Notes: generated from the sequence alone by a model not told the origin. A stretch of DNA of 64,000 nucleotides from JAAYYM01 sp964483155 (GCA_964483155.1 CAZAAC010000004.1:26285-90284), one strand, 5' to 3'; numbered from the stretch's first letter, positions 18,049-28,390 are shown. A program made the numbers and translations.

Positions 18049-20146
18049 ACGCGAATTGCACTCTATTTTTCATTCCGTTATTGGATATGTCTATATGGCT
18101 GTTATTCTCTTTTTTATTGGAATTTTTTATTTATCTAACAACCTGGCAGGAGGCTCTTCCTATTTTTCTGCCACACTAAGTGGGCTTGTTTCCATTTTGC
18201 TATTGGTCACACCGATATTAACCATGCGCATTATGACAGAAGATAAAAAACAAAATACCGATTTATTGCTCTATACCTCTCCCGTTTCAATTAGTAAAAT
18301 CATTATTGGCAAATACTTATCACTCCTTACTACTTTTTTGCTTCCGATGGTAATTATCAGTTTATACCCTCTGATTATGTCGATTTATGGGACTGTAGGG
18401 TTTCTTGAAGCTTATACTTCTATCATTGGATTTATTGCTTATGGCGCACTATGTCTGGCAATTGGTATGTTTATTTCTTCTATTACTGAAAACCAAATTG
18501 TTGCTGCCATATTTACGATGATTTTATTATATATTGGTTATGTCATGAATGGTATTACAGGACTATTCTTTACCTCTGAAAATCTGGCTACAAAAATTTT
18601 GAACTTCTATAACTTTTACAATCCATTGGTTACTTTTTTTGAAGGAACCTTTAACCTTAATCATTTAATATACTTTATTACAGTGACGATGCTTTTTCTA
18701 TTTTTCACTTATCAGGTAGTGCAGAAAAAGCGCTGGAGCATGTCCACGAAACGACTAAAACGTGGAGCCTTCAGTACGGGGTCTATACTTCTGGCAATTG
18801 TTTTAACTATAGCAGTCAATTATGGAATTAACCAGATACCAGAGAAATATACCTCATTTGATGTTACATCACAGAATATTTATGGTATCACTGACCAAAC
18901 GAAAGAACTGCTTTCTTCACTTGACGAAGATATTGTATTTTATGTCTTAGTCTCTGAAGCAGAACAGGACAGCACTGTCGAAAAAACGTTAAACCAATAT
19001 AGGGAGTTATCTGACCGTATCAAGGTCGAGTACAGAGATCCTTCTCTTTATCCTAATTTTGCAACAACTTATAATACAGACGAACTAGAGACAAACAGCA
19101 TTATTGTAGAGGGCTCAAAGCGTTTTAAGACCATTAATTATAGCAACTTGTATGAGACCGAAATAGATTATAATACATACGCAGAAACTACGACAGGATA
19201 TGATGCTGAGGGACAGTTGACTAGTGCAATTGACTATGTGACCAATGAGGACCTCCCTAAATTATATGTAATATCTGGGCACAATGAATTGGATTTGCCA
19301 ACAGAATTAACATCTCTCATTTCCAAAGAGAATATCGAAACTGAACTCATTAATCTTTTAAATTATGATTCCATTCCAACCGATGCAGCTGGTATCTTTA
19401 TTTCTGCTCCTACTACTGACTATACAGAAGAAGATGCCGAAAAAATTCTCTCCTATTTAGAAAGTGGTGGACACGCTATTATTATTTCTTCCTGGAATGA
19501 AAATGATTTAAACAATTTTAATTCTATTGCAGAAGCTTATGGCATAGAACTGGCTGATGGAATTGTTGTAGAATCTGATCGTAATCGTTATTATCAAAAT
19601 CCTTACTATCTATTGCCAAATATAGAAAGCAGTGAAGTAACTTCTTCTCTTTGCAGTGATAGCAGGTATATATTCATGCCATATGCGCAAGGCATTACTG
19701 TTAAGGAAGACTTAAGAGATACCTTGACAATCAAACAAATTCTGACTACTTCAGATACGGCTTATTTAAAAATCAACCCTTCTGATATGAAAACTTATGA
19801 AAAAGAATCCGGAGATATTGATGGGCCTTTTACACTGGGTGTTTATGCAACTGAAGATGTTGGTGATAATCAAATGAGACTTCTTTATCTGACAACCGAG
19901 AACTTCATTACAAAGTCAGTTGATGATACTGTTGCTGGCGGAAACTATGAGCTCATGATGAATGCCGTCAGCAAGATGGCTAATCATGAAACAAGTGTAT
20001 CTGTACCTGCTAAGAGTTATCAGATGGCAGCACTTACCCTTACAAAGGTACAATCCTTATTATGGGGCTTGCTCGTAGTTATAATATTGCCACTTAGCTT
20101 ATTAGCCTCTGGACTTATTATCTGGGCAAGACGCAGAAAGAGATGA
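18032..20146 (+). CDS. ABC-2 permease fused to a GldG-like auxiliary domain
   Basis: A 704-residue fusion. Residues 1-240 hold about six membrane segments of an ABC-2 permease (MIAVYKRELHSIFHSVIGYVY; ITENQIVAAIFTMILLYIGY). From ~250 the protein continues as a GldG/ABC_transp_aux extracytoplasmic domain (FDVTSQNIYGITDQTKELLSSL, SAPTTDYTEEDAEKILSYLE) and closes with one membrane helix near 675-700 plus an RRRKR tail. Relatives include the gliding-associated GldFG proteins, but in Clostridia the substrate is unknown. GGAGGTG precedes the start. The DUF4340 gene that frequently completes this locus is absent; a terminator follows directly. Confidence 0.87.
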   Translation: MIAVYKRELHSIFHSVIGYVYMAVILFFIGIFYLSNNLAGGSSYFSATLSGLVSILLLVTPILTMRIMTEDKKQNTDLLLYTSPVSISKIIIGKYLSLLTTFLLPMVIISLYPLIMSIYGTVGFLEAYTSIIGFIAYGALCLAIGMFISSITENQIVAAIFTMILLYIGYVMNGITGLFFTSENLATKILNFYNFYNPLVTFFEGTFNLNHLIYFITVTMLFLFFTYQVVQKKRWSMSTKRLKRGAFSTGSILLAIVLTIAVNYGINQIPEKYTSFDVTSQNIYGITDQTKELLSSLDEDIVFYVLVSEAEQDSTVEKTLNQYRELSDRIKVEYRDPSLYPNFATTYNTDELETNSIIVEGSKRFKTINYSNLYETEIDYNTYAETTTGYDAEGQLTSAIDYVTNEDLPKLYVISGHNELDLPTELTSLISKENIETELINLLNYDSIPTDAAGIFISAPTTDYTEEDAEKILSYLESGGHAIIISSWNENDLNNFNSIAEAYGIELADGIVVESDRNRYYQNPYYLLPNIESSEVTSSLCSDSRYIFMPYAQGITVKEDLRDTLTIKQILTTSDTAYLKINPSDMKTYEKESGDIDGPFTLGVYATEDVGDNQMRLLYLTTENFITKSVDDTVAGGNYELMMNAVSKMANHETSVSVPAKSYQMAALTLTKVQSLLWGLLVVIILPLSLLASGLIIWARRRKR

Positions 20147-20215
20147 TGAATTTCTTCATGATACCTGTCACTATTATAATGAACGATTAGACATACATTG
20201 CTGGGTGCAACATAA

Positions 20216-20244
20216 AAAAGGAGATGCTAAATGCATCTCCTTTT
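20216..20244. terminator. Bidirectional terminator between ABC exporter and DUF4870 gene
   Basis: AAAAGGAGATGC and GCATCTCCTTTT form a perfect 12-bp stem with a 5-nt loop and A/T flanks on both sides, placed between convergent genes. Confidence 0.88.
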
Positions 20245-20283
20245 AAAATTATATTTATTAATACTACTATTCATAATTGACTA

Positions 20284-20640
20284 TTATTTCAATATCTTAA
20301 TTGTTCCAATCAGTGGTAACTCTTTTGCCTTACCCTGTGCTGCATTGACAATTCCTAAGATTGAAAAAACAAAAATGACTAAAGACAATAAGGAAACAAT
20401 AAGTCCTAAAAATGCAATACTAGATAAGAATATATTCAATATACCAATTGCCACTTCAATAATAAGTAGAACCAAACCCTGGTTTGCATGAAATTGCGCA
20501 AACTTTGACTCTTTTGCAGCAAAAATAGGTATCAATACAAGTATTCCAAAATATGCCAAAATTCCGAAAACCTTATTTTTTTGAATATCTTCTTGTGAAA
20601 ATTCCGACGTAGTATCAGGTGTGTTGTTAAAATCTGCCAT
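20284..20640 (-). CDS. DUF4870-like small membrane protein
   Basis: A 118-residue protein with a polar N-terminus (ADFNNTPDTTSEFSQEDIQKNK) followed by about three hydrophobic segments: FGILAYFGILVLIPIFA, GLVLLIIEVAIGILNIFL and LIVSLLSLVIFVFSILGIV. The closing GIVNAAQGKAKELPLIG resembles the DUF4870/Tic20-like family. Function is unknown. GGGG 8 nt before the ATG at 20640 favours this start over the ATG at 20655. It is a monocistronic unit between a terminator and the AI-2E family gene. Confidence 0.72.
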   Translation of the reverse strand: MADFNNTPDTTSEFSQEDIQKNKVFGILAYFGILVLIPIFAAKESKFAQFHANQGLVLLIIEVAIGILNIFLSSIAFLGLIVSLLSLVIFVFSILGIVNAAQGKAKELPLIGTIKILK

Positions 20641-20738
20641 ATGTGTTTCCCCCATTTTATTTTTTTGCCATGCTATGCATTGGCGGTTAACTGCTTCTCC
20701 CGTAGTATATCATATGTATCTTACGTATTCAAGCACAA

Positions 20739-21902
20739 CTACAAAATAATATCTTCCTTCTTATCGGCTTCCATATCGTCGTCTATTCTCCGAAATGTAC
20801 TAGCCTCTCTCACTAAAATCTTAACACTCTTCACAAAATTGCTAAACATTCCGGCGCGGTACAGATTTATGATAATCATTCCAACCGGTACTGCAATAAT
20901 CAATCCAAATGCTCCTCCGATTCTAAAACCAATATACAATAGAAATAGCGTCGGAATCGGCTCTAATCCAATGGAATCTCCAACCAGCTTTGGCTGTATT
21001 AACTGACGAATCAATTGGCTTACTCCCCAGGCAATTAAAAGACCAATACCCATACGATAATCGCCAACCGCAAACTGATAAATCGCCCATGGTAACATAA
21101 CGATACCCGTTCCAAAGAAAGGAAGAAAGTCAAGCATCGCAATCAACAAGGCAAGCAATATACCATAATCAACTCCTAAAATAGTAAATCCAACCAATAG
21201 TATAAAGAAAACCACTCCCATGATTTTAAACTGTGCCCTAAAATACCCACCGACAGCATCTTTCATTGTTTTATATACCACATTCCACCGATTCAACATA
21301 GAATCAGAAGCGCCTCTTTTAATCATCTTTACGATATACTCTCGCTCAGCAACAAAAAAATAAGAAGATAATATTGCCATAATAATTCCAAGAATGACAA
21401 GCGGCAGATTTTTAGCAAACCGACTGGCTGCTTCCGCCATAGGTGCTCCCATAGATTTTAAAATAGAGGTTGTATTTTCATTAAAGCTTGCAAATATCCC
21501 TGCAACCCACTCTCGCAAAACAAGAGGCATTCTTGCCAGATAGATGTCATAACTCTTTGTTATTTGCGCTATTGTAGCAGACACACTTTTCCACAAGTCC
21601 GGCAGATTTCCTGCAAATCCAACAATTTGCTCAACCAACATAGCAATAACAATATAACTAATCGAAACGATGACTGCAATGGTCAACACTATAACAAAGG
21701 CAGAACCCGCTCTTCTGACAATCTTGATGCGCCGCTCTAAAAACCTGACCAGCGGATTTGCTATTAATGCTATTATTGCCCCAATAATAAATGGCATAAA
21801 GTATATAATAATACTTGGTAGTATAAAAACACAAAATAGTATTGCAAGAATCATTGTCACAATATTAATTGTTATTTTTAAGTACTTTATATGTGGCTTC
21901 AT
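20739..21902 (-). CDS. AI-2E/YtvI-family integral membrane protein
   Basis: A 387-residue PerM/AI-2E family permease with about eight hydrophobic segments, a polar middle section (QITKSYDIYLARMPLVLREWV), and the conserved C-terminal half LDFLPFFGTGIVMLPWAI and IRQLIQPKLVGDSIGLEPIPTLF. Members include the sporulation protein YtvI and a disputed AI-2 exporter. The transported substrate cannot be told from sequence. Its start overlaps the 3' end of ysxC by 38 nt and has a clear GGGAGGG site inside ysxC, so it is probably translated with the quality-control operon. Confidence 0.85.
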   Translation of the reverse strand: MKPHIKYLKITINIVTMILAILFCVFILPSIIIYFMPFIIGAIIALIANPLVRFLERRIKIVRRAGSAFVIVLTIAVIVSISYIVIAMLVEQIVGFAGNLPDLWKSVSATIAQITKSYDIYLARMPLVLREWVAGIFASFNENTTSILKSMGAPMAEAASRFAKNLPLVILGIIMAILSSYFFVAEREYIVKMIKRGASDSMLNRWNVVYKTMKDAVGGYFRAQFKIMGVVFFILLVGFTILGVDYGILLALLIAMLDFLPFFGTGIVMLPWAIYQFAVGDYRMGIGLLIAWGVSQLIRQLIQPKLVGDSIGLEPIPTLFLLYIGFRIGGAFGLIIAVPVGMIIINLYRAGMFSNFVKSVKILVREASTFRRIDDDMEADKKEDIIL

Positions 21903-22482
21903 ATATTTCTTCCCTCCCTTGTTTGGTAGATGCTGAAAACGGGATTACAACCGTTCCTGGTTCCATTTTTAACCCCATTCTTATCATCTTAATGCTCTTA
22001 TCGATTTGGCTCCTATTAATTTTATCAAGCTTTGTTGCTATGATGATAGGCTGATATCCATTATTGATGATCCAATCATACATATCCTTGTCGTTTTTTG
22101 AAGGCTCATGCCTGATGTCAATCAGCAAGAACACCTCTTTTAATTGTTTGGAAGAATGAAGATATCGCTCAATCATTTTTCCCCATTGCTCCTTTGCCTC
22201 ATAAGATGCTTTTGCATATCCGTATCCGGGCAAATCAACATAATACATATTGACATCCTTATCCTCTTCATCGAGGGCAGAAACACGATAGAAATTTATC
22301 GTCTGCGTCTTACCCGGTTGTGCTGATGTTCTAGCCAAAGATTTTCGATTAATTAATGCATTGATTAAAGTTGATTTCCCAACATTACTCTTTCCTGCAA
22401 AAGCCACCTCTGGCAACTGATTATCAGGTAATGTACTCGTGATTCCACATACTGTTTCCAAATCTACATTTTTTATCTTCAT
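21865..22482 (-). CDS. ysxC: Ribosome biogenesis GTP-binding protein YsxC/EngB
   Basis: A 205-residue essential-type GTPase involved in 50S subunit assembly. G motifs: G1 GKSNVGKSTL, G2 region RTSAQPGKTQTINFY, G3 DLPGYGYAKAS, G4 ATKLDK, and a C-terminal FSASTKQG. The start overlaps the lon stop as ATGA, the usual lon-ysxC arrangement in Firmicutes. Confidence 0.96.
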   Translation of the reverse strand: MKIKNVDLETVCGITSTLPDNQLPEVAFAGKSNVGKSTLINALINRKSLARTSAQPGKTQTINFYRVSALDEEDKDVNMYYVDLPGYGYAKASYEAKEQWGKMIERYLHSSKQLKEVFLLIDIRHEPSKNDKDMYDWIINNGYQPIIIATKLDKINRSQIDKSIKMIRMGLKMEPGTVVIPFSASTKQGREEIYEATYKVLKNNN

Positions 22483-24794
22483 AATGCTTCCTTAATGACA
22501 TCCTCCATCGTCTCTACATACACGATACGAAGTCCTTTTTTTATTTCATCTGCTATCTCTTCGATATCTCTCTCATTTTTTTTGGGAACAAGTACTGTTT
22601 TAATATTTGCATTCTTTGCAGCGAGAATCTTCTCTTTCAGTCCACCGATTGGTAATACTCGACCACGAAGTGTAATCTCTCCAGTCATTGCAACTTCCGC
22701 TTTAACCGGCCTCTTAGTAATTGCAGAAAAAAGTGCCATTGCCATAGTAATGCCGGCACTTGGTCCATCCTTTGGTACAGAACCTTGCGGAATATGGATA
22801 TGAAAATCATGCTTCTTAAAGAAATCACTCGCTATCTTATATTCTGGGCTAATAGAACGTATATAACTAATCCCCGTCTGTGCTGATTCTTTCATCACAT
22901 CACCGAGTTGCCCCGTTAACATGGTTTCTCCCTTTCCTGGCATAATATTGACTTCAATTTGAAGTGTATTACCGCCCACGCTAGTCCACGCAAGTCCTCT
23001 TACGATTCCAATTTCATCTGTCTCATTTGCCATGTCGTAACAATAAAGCTCTTGACCCAAATACTTGCTAAGATTTGCCTCTGTCACGCGAATACTCTTT
23101 TTCTTGTTTTGCCATATCTCTCTTGCTGCCTTACGGCATATCTCGCCTATTTTACGTTCAAGCTGCCTTACACCAGACTCTTTTGTATAGTTTCTGGCAA
23201 TGATCTCAATGGCCTTATCCTGTATAGATAGTTGTCCTGGTTTAATTCCATTACGCATCATCTGTTTCTTAATTAAATGTTCCTTTGCAATATGAACCTT
23301 CTCATTCTCCGTATAGCTAGTTACTTCGATGATTTCCATTCTATCAAGCAGTGGTCTGGGAATATCAGCAGAAGAATTTGCGGTAGCTATAAACAGTACC
23401 TCTGACAAGTCAATCGGCACTTCAATATAATGGTCCCTAAATTTTGTATTTTGCTCAGCATCAAGCACCTCCAGCAATGCCGATGCAGTATCTCCTTTAT
23501 AATCCTTGCTTATTTTATCTATTTCATCTAATAATATCAGAGGATTCTTTACACCCGCATGCTTCAATCCTGTAGCAATACGCCCTGGCATGGCACCAAC
23601 ATATGTCTTCCTATGCCCACGTATCTCTGCCTCGTCCCGAATGCCGCCCAGTGAAATCCCTACATACTTCTTCCCTAGTGCTCTGGCAACTGATTTGGCA
23701 ATGGAAGTTTTACCGGTTCCTGGCGGTCCAATCAGGCAGATGATTGGACTATCACCCTTAGCTGTTAAATTGCGTACTGCTAGAAATTCCAGCATTCTCT
23801 CTTTTACTTTATCAAGTCCATAATGATCCTCATTCATGATAACTTCCGCATTTTTTAAATCTTTGTTATCTTTGGAGGCCTTACCCCATGGCATTTCTAA
23901 TAGTGTTTCAATATATCCACGTACTACTGCACTCTCAGATGAATTCGCAGAGATTTGTTTGAATCGCGTAATTTCTCTAGCTAGCTTTTCTTTTACCTCT
24001 GCAGGTGCTTTTAGATTTTTAAGTGCATCTTCAAAGGAATCCTCTTCCGATGTCGCACCATTTTCACCAAGCTCTTCTCTGATATATTGTAGTTGCTCAC
24101 GTAATAGATATTCCTTTTGATTTTTATCTACTCTTTCCTTAACCTGTTCCTGAATATTCTTTCGTATATTAATTATCTGCAACTCATTTGTCAAAATAAC
24201 AACCAGTTCCTTAAAACGCGCTTTTTCTTCTGCTGCTTCTAACAATATCTGTCTGTTTTCAACACTCATAGGTAAATTGATTGCAATAAAATCAACTAAT
24301 TCTCCTATATCTCTTGCTTCATCAAACTGCCTCTCTATCGTCTTTCCTATTCTCGGATTATGTGCTATATACTCAGCCATTAAATCTTTAAGTGTCTGCA
24401 TCATCGCCATATTTTCGATATGATCAAAAAGAAGGGCGCCTGCCGCCTTGACAGGTTTCACTTCTGCTAAAAAATAACCTTCTTCTTCCTCTGTGAGACT
24501 AATAAGCTGAGCCCTCACCTGCGCTTCAATAAGAACTCTGACCACATGATTCGGAAGCTTTAAAACCTGCTTTATCTGCGCAATTGTCCCCATCTGGTAT
24601 AAATCCTTATATGCAGGTGTTACTACTGCTGCATCCTTCTGCATCACAACAAATATCATCTGGTCTTTTACCATTGATTTCTCAACCGCAGTAACCGATG
24701 AATCCCTATCAACATCAAAATGAATAATCATACCAGGCATAACCGTCAGTCCCCGCAGGGCAATCGCTGGTAATTTTTTCTTAACACTTCTCAT
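22479..24794 (-). CDS. lon: ATP-dependent protease Lon (LonA)
   Basis: A 771-residue LonA serine protease for damaged and regulatory proteins. The N-terminal substrate domain begins LPAIALRGLTVMPGMIIHFD. The AAA+ module has CLIGPPGTGKTSIAKSVARA and ILLDEIDKI. The protease domain has catalytic Ser in PKDGPSAGIT and Lys in PIGGLKEKILAAK. The frame is open for 36 codons upstream, but that stretch is Arg-rich, overlaps the clpX end and crosses hairpins. AGGAG 8 nt before the ATG at 24794 matches the usual LonA start. Confidence 0.96.
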   Translation of the reverse strand: MRSVKKKLPAIALRGLTVMPGMIIHFDVDRDSSVTAVEKSMVKDQMIFVVMQKDAAVVTPAYKDLYQMGTIAQIKQVLKLPNHVVRVLIEAQVRAQLISLTEEEEGYFLAEVKPVKAAGALLFDHIENMAMMQTLKDLMAEYIAHNPRIGKTIERQFDEARDIGELVDFIAINLPMSVENRQILLEAAEEKARFKELVVILTNELQIINIRKNIQEQVKERVDKNQKEYLLREQLQYIREELGENGATSEEDSFEDALKNLKAPAEVKEKLAREITRFKQISANSSESAVVRGYIETLLEMPWGKASKDNKDLKNAEVIMNEDHYGLDKVKERMLEFLAVRNLTAKGDSPIICLIGPPGTGKTSIAKSVARALGKKYVGISLGGIRDEAEIRGHRKTYVGAMPGRIATGLKHAGVKNPLILLDEIDKISKDYKGDTASALLEVLDAEQNTKFRDHYIEVPIDLSEVLFIATANSSADIPRPLLDRMEIIEVTSYTENEKVHIAKEHLIKKQMMRNGIKPGQLSIQDKAIEIIARNYTKESGVRQLERKIGEICRKAAREIWQNKKKSIRVTEANLSKYLGQELYCYDMANETDEIGIVRGLAWTSVGGNTLQIEVNIMPGKGETMLTGQLGDVMKESAQTGISYIRSISPEYKIASDFFKKHDFHIHIPQGSVPKDGPSAGITMAMALFSAITKRPVKAEVAMTGEITLRGRVLPIGGLKEKILAAKNANIKTVLVPKKNERDIEEIADEIKKGLRIVYVETMEDVIKEAL

Positions 24795-24817
24795 TCCATG
24801 CTCTCCTGTATAAAACA

Positions 24818-24861
24818 ACGACACCAAAAAGCGGCGTCGTCGTCTTGCCACCATAAGGTGG
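24818..24861 (-). terminator. Tandem hairpins between clpX and lon (possible attenuator)
   Basis: On the minus strand, CCACC-loop-GGTGG is followed by ACGACGCC / GGTGTCGT, an 8-bp stem with one G-U pair, and then TGTTTTATA. The weak U-tract suggests partial termination or an mRNA processing site separating clpX from lon. Confidence 0.5.
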
Positions 24862-24870
24862 GTTATTATA

Positions 24871-26130
24871 TTATGCCTTTTTCGCTCGTTCCTCGTGAAC
24901 AATTAGCGGTCCACTTGTTCCTTCTACAGTCTCTTTCGTAATAACACAGCTGTCAATCGTCTCGTCTGATGGAATCTCATACATTAGGTCGAGCATCAGT
25001 TTCTCCATGATTGAACGAAGTCCACGTGCACCTGTTTTTCTCTTAATTGCCTTTTCTGCTATTAAGTCAATCGCTTCTGGCTCAAATGTCAACTTCACAC
25101 CATCTAGTTCAAGCATTTTCTTATACTGCTTTGTAATTGCATTCTTTGGTTCTTTTAAAATACGAACCAGTGCCTCTTTATCAAGCGGTTCTAATGAAAC
25201 ATTAATCGGCACACGTCCAACAAATTCTGGTATTAATCCAAATTTCGTCAAGTCCTCTGGCATTACCTTTTGCAAAAGAACGCCGATTTCTTTTTCTCTC
25301 TTGTTTGTAATCTCGGCATTAAAACCAATTGATTTTTTATCCAGTCTAGCCTCGATAATCTTATCTAAGCCTTCAAAAGCACCTCCGCATATAAACAAAA
25401 TATTAGTTGTATCAATCTGCAAAAGTTCCTGATGAGGATGCTTCCTGCCACCCTGTGGAGGAACACTTGCTACAGTACCTTCTAAAATCTTAAGAAGTGC
25501 CTGCTGTACGCCCTCACCTGACACATCTCTGGTAATAGATACATTTTCACCTTTTCGCGTAATTTTATCTATTTCATCAATATAAATAATACCATACTGT
25601 GCACGCTCAATATCATAATCTGCGGCTTGAATAATCTTCAGCAAAATGTTCTCAACATCCTCACCAACATAACCAGCCTCAGTCAATGCTGTTGCATCTG
25701 AAATTGCAAACGGAACATTAATTATTTTTGCCAAAGTCTGTGCCAAAAGAGTTTTTCCACAGCCTGTTGGACCTAGCATAATAATATTACTTTTTTGCAA
25801 ATCAACATCAAGATCTTTTCCTGCTGTAACTCTCTTGTAATGATTATAAACAGCAACTGACAAAACTTTTTTTGCTTCTTCCTGACCAATCACATAGTCA
25901 TCAAGAAATTCTTTTATCTCTCGTGGCTTAATTAGATTAATATCAAAGTCTGGCGCATTTTTGGCATCTCCCTGCTCATATTCCTCTTCTATGATATCCA
26001 TACAGATATCAACACACTCATCGCATATATAAGCGCCTCCAGGACCAGCTATTAATTTTCTAACCTGGTCTTGTGTCTTATTGCAAAATGAGCATCTTAT
26101 TTTATCATCATTCCCTTTTCCTGACATCAT
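24871..26130 (-). CDS. clpX: ATP-dependent Clp protease ATP-binding subunit ClpX
   Basis: The 419-residue unfoldase partner of ClpP. The N-terminal zinc-binding domain has C13, C16, C36 and C39 (RCSFCNK, ICDECVD). The AAA+ core has Walker [16 protein letters not shown] and Walker [11 protein letters not shown]. An IGF-type ClpP-binding loop reads KKSIGFNAE. It follows clpP by 3 nt, with the ribosome site lying across the clpP stop. Confidence 0.97.
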   Translation of the reverse strand: MMSGKGNDDKIRCSFCNKTQDQVRKLIAGPGGAYICDECVDICMDIIEEEYEQGDAKNAPDFDINLIKPREIKEFLDDYVIGQEEAKKVLSVAVYNHYKRVTAGKDLDVDLQKSNIIMLGPTGCGKTLLAQTLAKIINVPFAISDATALTEAGYVGEDVENILLKIIQAADYDIERAQYGIIYIDEIDKITRKGENVSITRDVSGEGVQQALLKILEGTVASVPPQGGRKHPHQELLQIDTTNILFICGGAFEGLDKIIEARLDKKSIGFNAEITNKREKEIGVLLQKVMPEDLTKFGLIPEFVGRVPINVSLEPLDKEALVRILKEPKNAITKQYKKMLELDGVKLTFEPEAIDLIAEKAIKRKTGARGLRSIMEKLMLDLMYEIPSDETIDSCVITKETVEGTSGPLIVHEERAKKA

Positions 26131-26133
26131 ATC

Positions 26134-26727
26134 CTACTTATCTACTCCTCTGTTTGCAATAACAATATCGATCAAACCATATTCCATTGCTTCCTGCGCA
26201 GACATCCAATTATCTCTGTCTGTGTCGGCAGCAATCTCTTCAATCGTTCTGCCGGTATTTTCCGCTAAAATCTTATTCAATAAAGCTTTCGTCTTAGCCA
26301 TATGTGCTGCCGCAATTTGAATTTCTGTTTCCTGACCCTTGGCTCCACCAAGTGGCTGATGTATCATAATTTCTGCATTTGGGAGTGCCGATCTCTTACC
26401 TTTGGTACCACCTGCAAGCAAAAACGCTCCAAAACTAGCTGCCATACCCATACACATTGTTGCTACATCGCACTTGATAAAATTCATCGTATCATAGATA
26501 GCATATCCTGCTGAAACTGATCCTCCAGGACTATTAATATATAGATGAATATCTTTCTCGGGATCTTCTGCTTCCAAAAACAATAGTTGTGCTACCACTA
26601 AACTAGCTACCGTATCATTTACTTCCTCACCAAGGAAAATAATTCGTTCTTTCAATAATCTTGAGTAGATATCGTAGGAACGTTCGCCCCTGCTCGTCTG
26701 CTCTATAACATAAGGTACTAAACTCAT
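26134..26727 (-). CDS. clpP: ATP-dependent Clp protease proteolytic subunit
   Basis: A 197-residue ClpP peptidase. The catalytic triad is visible as S98 ([11 protein letters not shown]), H123 (IMIHQPLGG) and D172 (DRDNWMSA). AGGAGG precedes the start. It lies 29 nt after tig and 3 nt before clpX, forming a tig-clpP-clpX-lon-ysxC operon. No CtsR or CIRCE operator is recognisable upstream. Confidence 0.97.
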   Translation of the reverse strand: MSLVPYVIEQTSRGERSYDIYSRLLKERIIFLGEEVNDTVASLVVAQLLFLEAEDPEKDIHLYINSPGGSVSAGYAIYDTMNFIKCDVATMCMGMAASFGAFLLAGGTKGKRSALPNAEIMIHQPLGGAKGQETEIQIAAAHMAKTKALLNKILAENTGRTIEEIAADTDRDNWMSAQEAMEYGLIDIVIANRGVDK

Positions 26728-26756
26728 TTCAATTCCTCCTGTCTGTCACTATGTCC

Positions 26757-28127
26757 TTATTTATCTGCTGCCTTTTTTGATGAAGCCTTACTTGGCTTTT
26801 CATCTGCTTTTTTATTTGCAGTTTCTTTTTTGACAGCTTTTCCTTCTTTTGCTTCAGAAACCACTAATTCTACTGCCTTCTGAATTGCAATATCATTTGT
26901 GATCTGCTCTTTCTCATATTCGCCGACCATTTCTTTTAGCTTATCGCTTTCCATCTGATACATTTCTGCCATCTTTGCTATTTCAGCGTCAAATTCTTCA
27001 TCAGAAACAATTATTTTTTCTGCTTCTACAACAGCTTCCAGTACTAGTCTGCTTTGAATGCGTTTCTCAGCTGCTGGTTTCATCTGTTCTAAAAACTTTT
27101 CACCAGTAAGCCCAGTAAATTGAAAATACTGTTCTAAAGATAGGCCCTGCTGCTGCAATCTCTTTGCATAATCCTCTGCCATCTGCTTTGTCTGTGTCAT
27201 CAGCATAGGCTCTGGAATATCCATCTTTGAGTCAGCAATAATAGCTTCAATTACTTCGTTTTCTTTCTTATCTTTTGCTTCGGCTTCTTTTCTCTCGCAA
27301 ATCTTCTTCTTAATATCAGCTTTATATTCTGCAAGCGTATCAAATTCTGAAACTTCACTTGCAAATTCATCATCTAGCTTAGGAAGCTCTTTTTCTTTAA
27401 TCTCTTTTACCGTTACTTTGAACATTGCTTCTTTTCCAGCAAGTTCTTCTGCCTGATACTCTTCAGGAAATGTAACATTCACCTGTACTTCTTCATTTAA
27501 AGCGGCACCTACAAGCTGTTTTTCGAATCCTGGTATAAATGAATTAGAACCAATCGTGAGTGGATGATTTTCTCCCTTGCCACCATCAAATGCAATATCA
27601 TCTACAAAGCCTTCAAAATCAATTACCGTCATATCTCCGTCTTTAACAGCTCTGTCTTCCACATTGATTGTTCTTGCACTATTTTCTCTTTCTTTTTCAA
27701 TCTCTGCAAGTATTTCCTCTTCTGTCGCATCAATATCTACTTTTGATACGGACACTCCCTTATATTTCCCGAGTGATATCTCCGGCTTAATCGCAACTTC
27801 CGCTGTAAATATAAATGGTTTCCCTTTTTCGAGTTGTACTACATCAATTTTAGGCTGTGATACAACATCAAGATCTTTATTTTCAGATAATTCTCTTTCA
27901 TAAACCTCAGGTATCAAAGCATTAACAGCATCCTCAAAGAACATCTCCGTACCATACATCTTCTCAAGCATTTGACGAGGCACTTTACCCTTTCTAAATC
28001 CAGGAACACTCATTTTGCCTTTATTTTTTTGATAAGCTTTTTCAATTGCTTTTTCAAGCTCCTCAGCAGAAGCCTCAATTGTAAGCTTTGCCATGTTTTT
28101 CTCAAGTTTCTCTACTTTTAAACTCAT
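26757..28127 (-). CDS. tig: Trigger factor (ribosome-associated chaperone)
   Basis: The 456-residue chaperone that binds nascent chains at the ribosome exit. The ribosome-binding signature GFRKGKVPRQMLEKMYG is near residue 42. A central FKBP-like domain (DGDMTVIDFEGFVDDIAFDGG) and the helical C-terminal arms follow. The tail is a Lys/Ala-rich linker (KKETANKKADEKPSKASSKK), unusually basic but common in Clostridia. It is first in the quality-control operon, with AAGGAGG upstream. Confidence 0.96.
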   Translation of the reverse strand: MSLKVEKLEKNMAKLTIEASAEELEKAIEKAYQKNKGKMSVPGFRKGKVPRQMLEKMYGTEMFFEDAVNALIPEVYERELSENKDLDVVSQPKIDVVQLEKGKPFIFTAEVAIKPEISLGKYKGVSVSKVDIDATEEEILAEIEKERENSARTINVEDRAVKDGDMTVIDFEGFVDDIAFDGGKGENHPLTIGSNSFIPGFEKQLVGAALNEEVQVNVTFPEEYQAEELAGKEAMFKVTVKEIKEKELPKLDDEFASEVSEFDTLAEYKADIKKKICERKEAEAKDKKENEVIEAIIADSKMDIPEPMLMTQTKQMAEDYAKRLQQQGLSLEQYFQFTGLTGEKFLEQMKPAAEKRIQSRLVLEAVVEAEKIIVSDEEFDAEIAKMAEMYQMESDKLKEMVGEYEKEQITNDIAIQKAVELVVSEAKEGKAVKKETANKKADEKPSKASSKKAADK

Positions 28128-28210
28128 TGCTATATATATCCTCCTTAATATAGGTGTATCTATTATGTATAGGCAAACATCTGCTTACTCATACTTAAAG
28201 TCATTAAAGT

Positions 28211-28240
28211 ATTATATCATAGCACTATTTAAAATGCCAG
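28211..28240 (-). promoter_or_regulatory. Extended -10 promoter for tig
   Basis: Minus-strand CTGGCA, an 18-nt spacer and TATAAT preceded by TG-A (extended -10), ~85 nt before tig. Confidence 0.6.
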
Positions 28241-28390
28241 TATAAAAATAACACTTGGCTATATTCCATGATTTATCAACACTTTTTGCCGATTTTCGTG
28301 CCTCACCCATGCGCTATTGGGTGCCGTATAACTGACTGCAATTTCTCTGGTCTGCACTTTCTCGGATTGCTCATATATATTTCAATATCC

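Noticed and set aside
24795..24902. Longer lon reading with 36 extra N-terminal codons
   Set aside because: The extra stretch is Arg-rich, overlaps clpX, contains two hairpins and lacks homology. A good ribosome site marks the internal ATG.
25007..25432. Open frame of 141 codons on the plus strand
   Set aside because: It is antisense to clpX and has no homology-like features.
26728..26756. CtsR or CIRCE heat-shock operators in the tig-clpP-clpX-lon region
   Set aside because: Neither the CtsR heptad repeat nor the CIRCE inverted repeat was seen before tig, clpP, clpX or lon.
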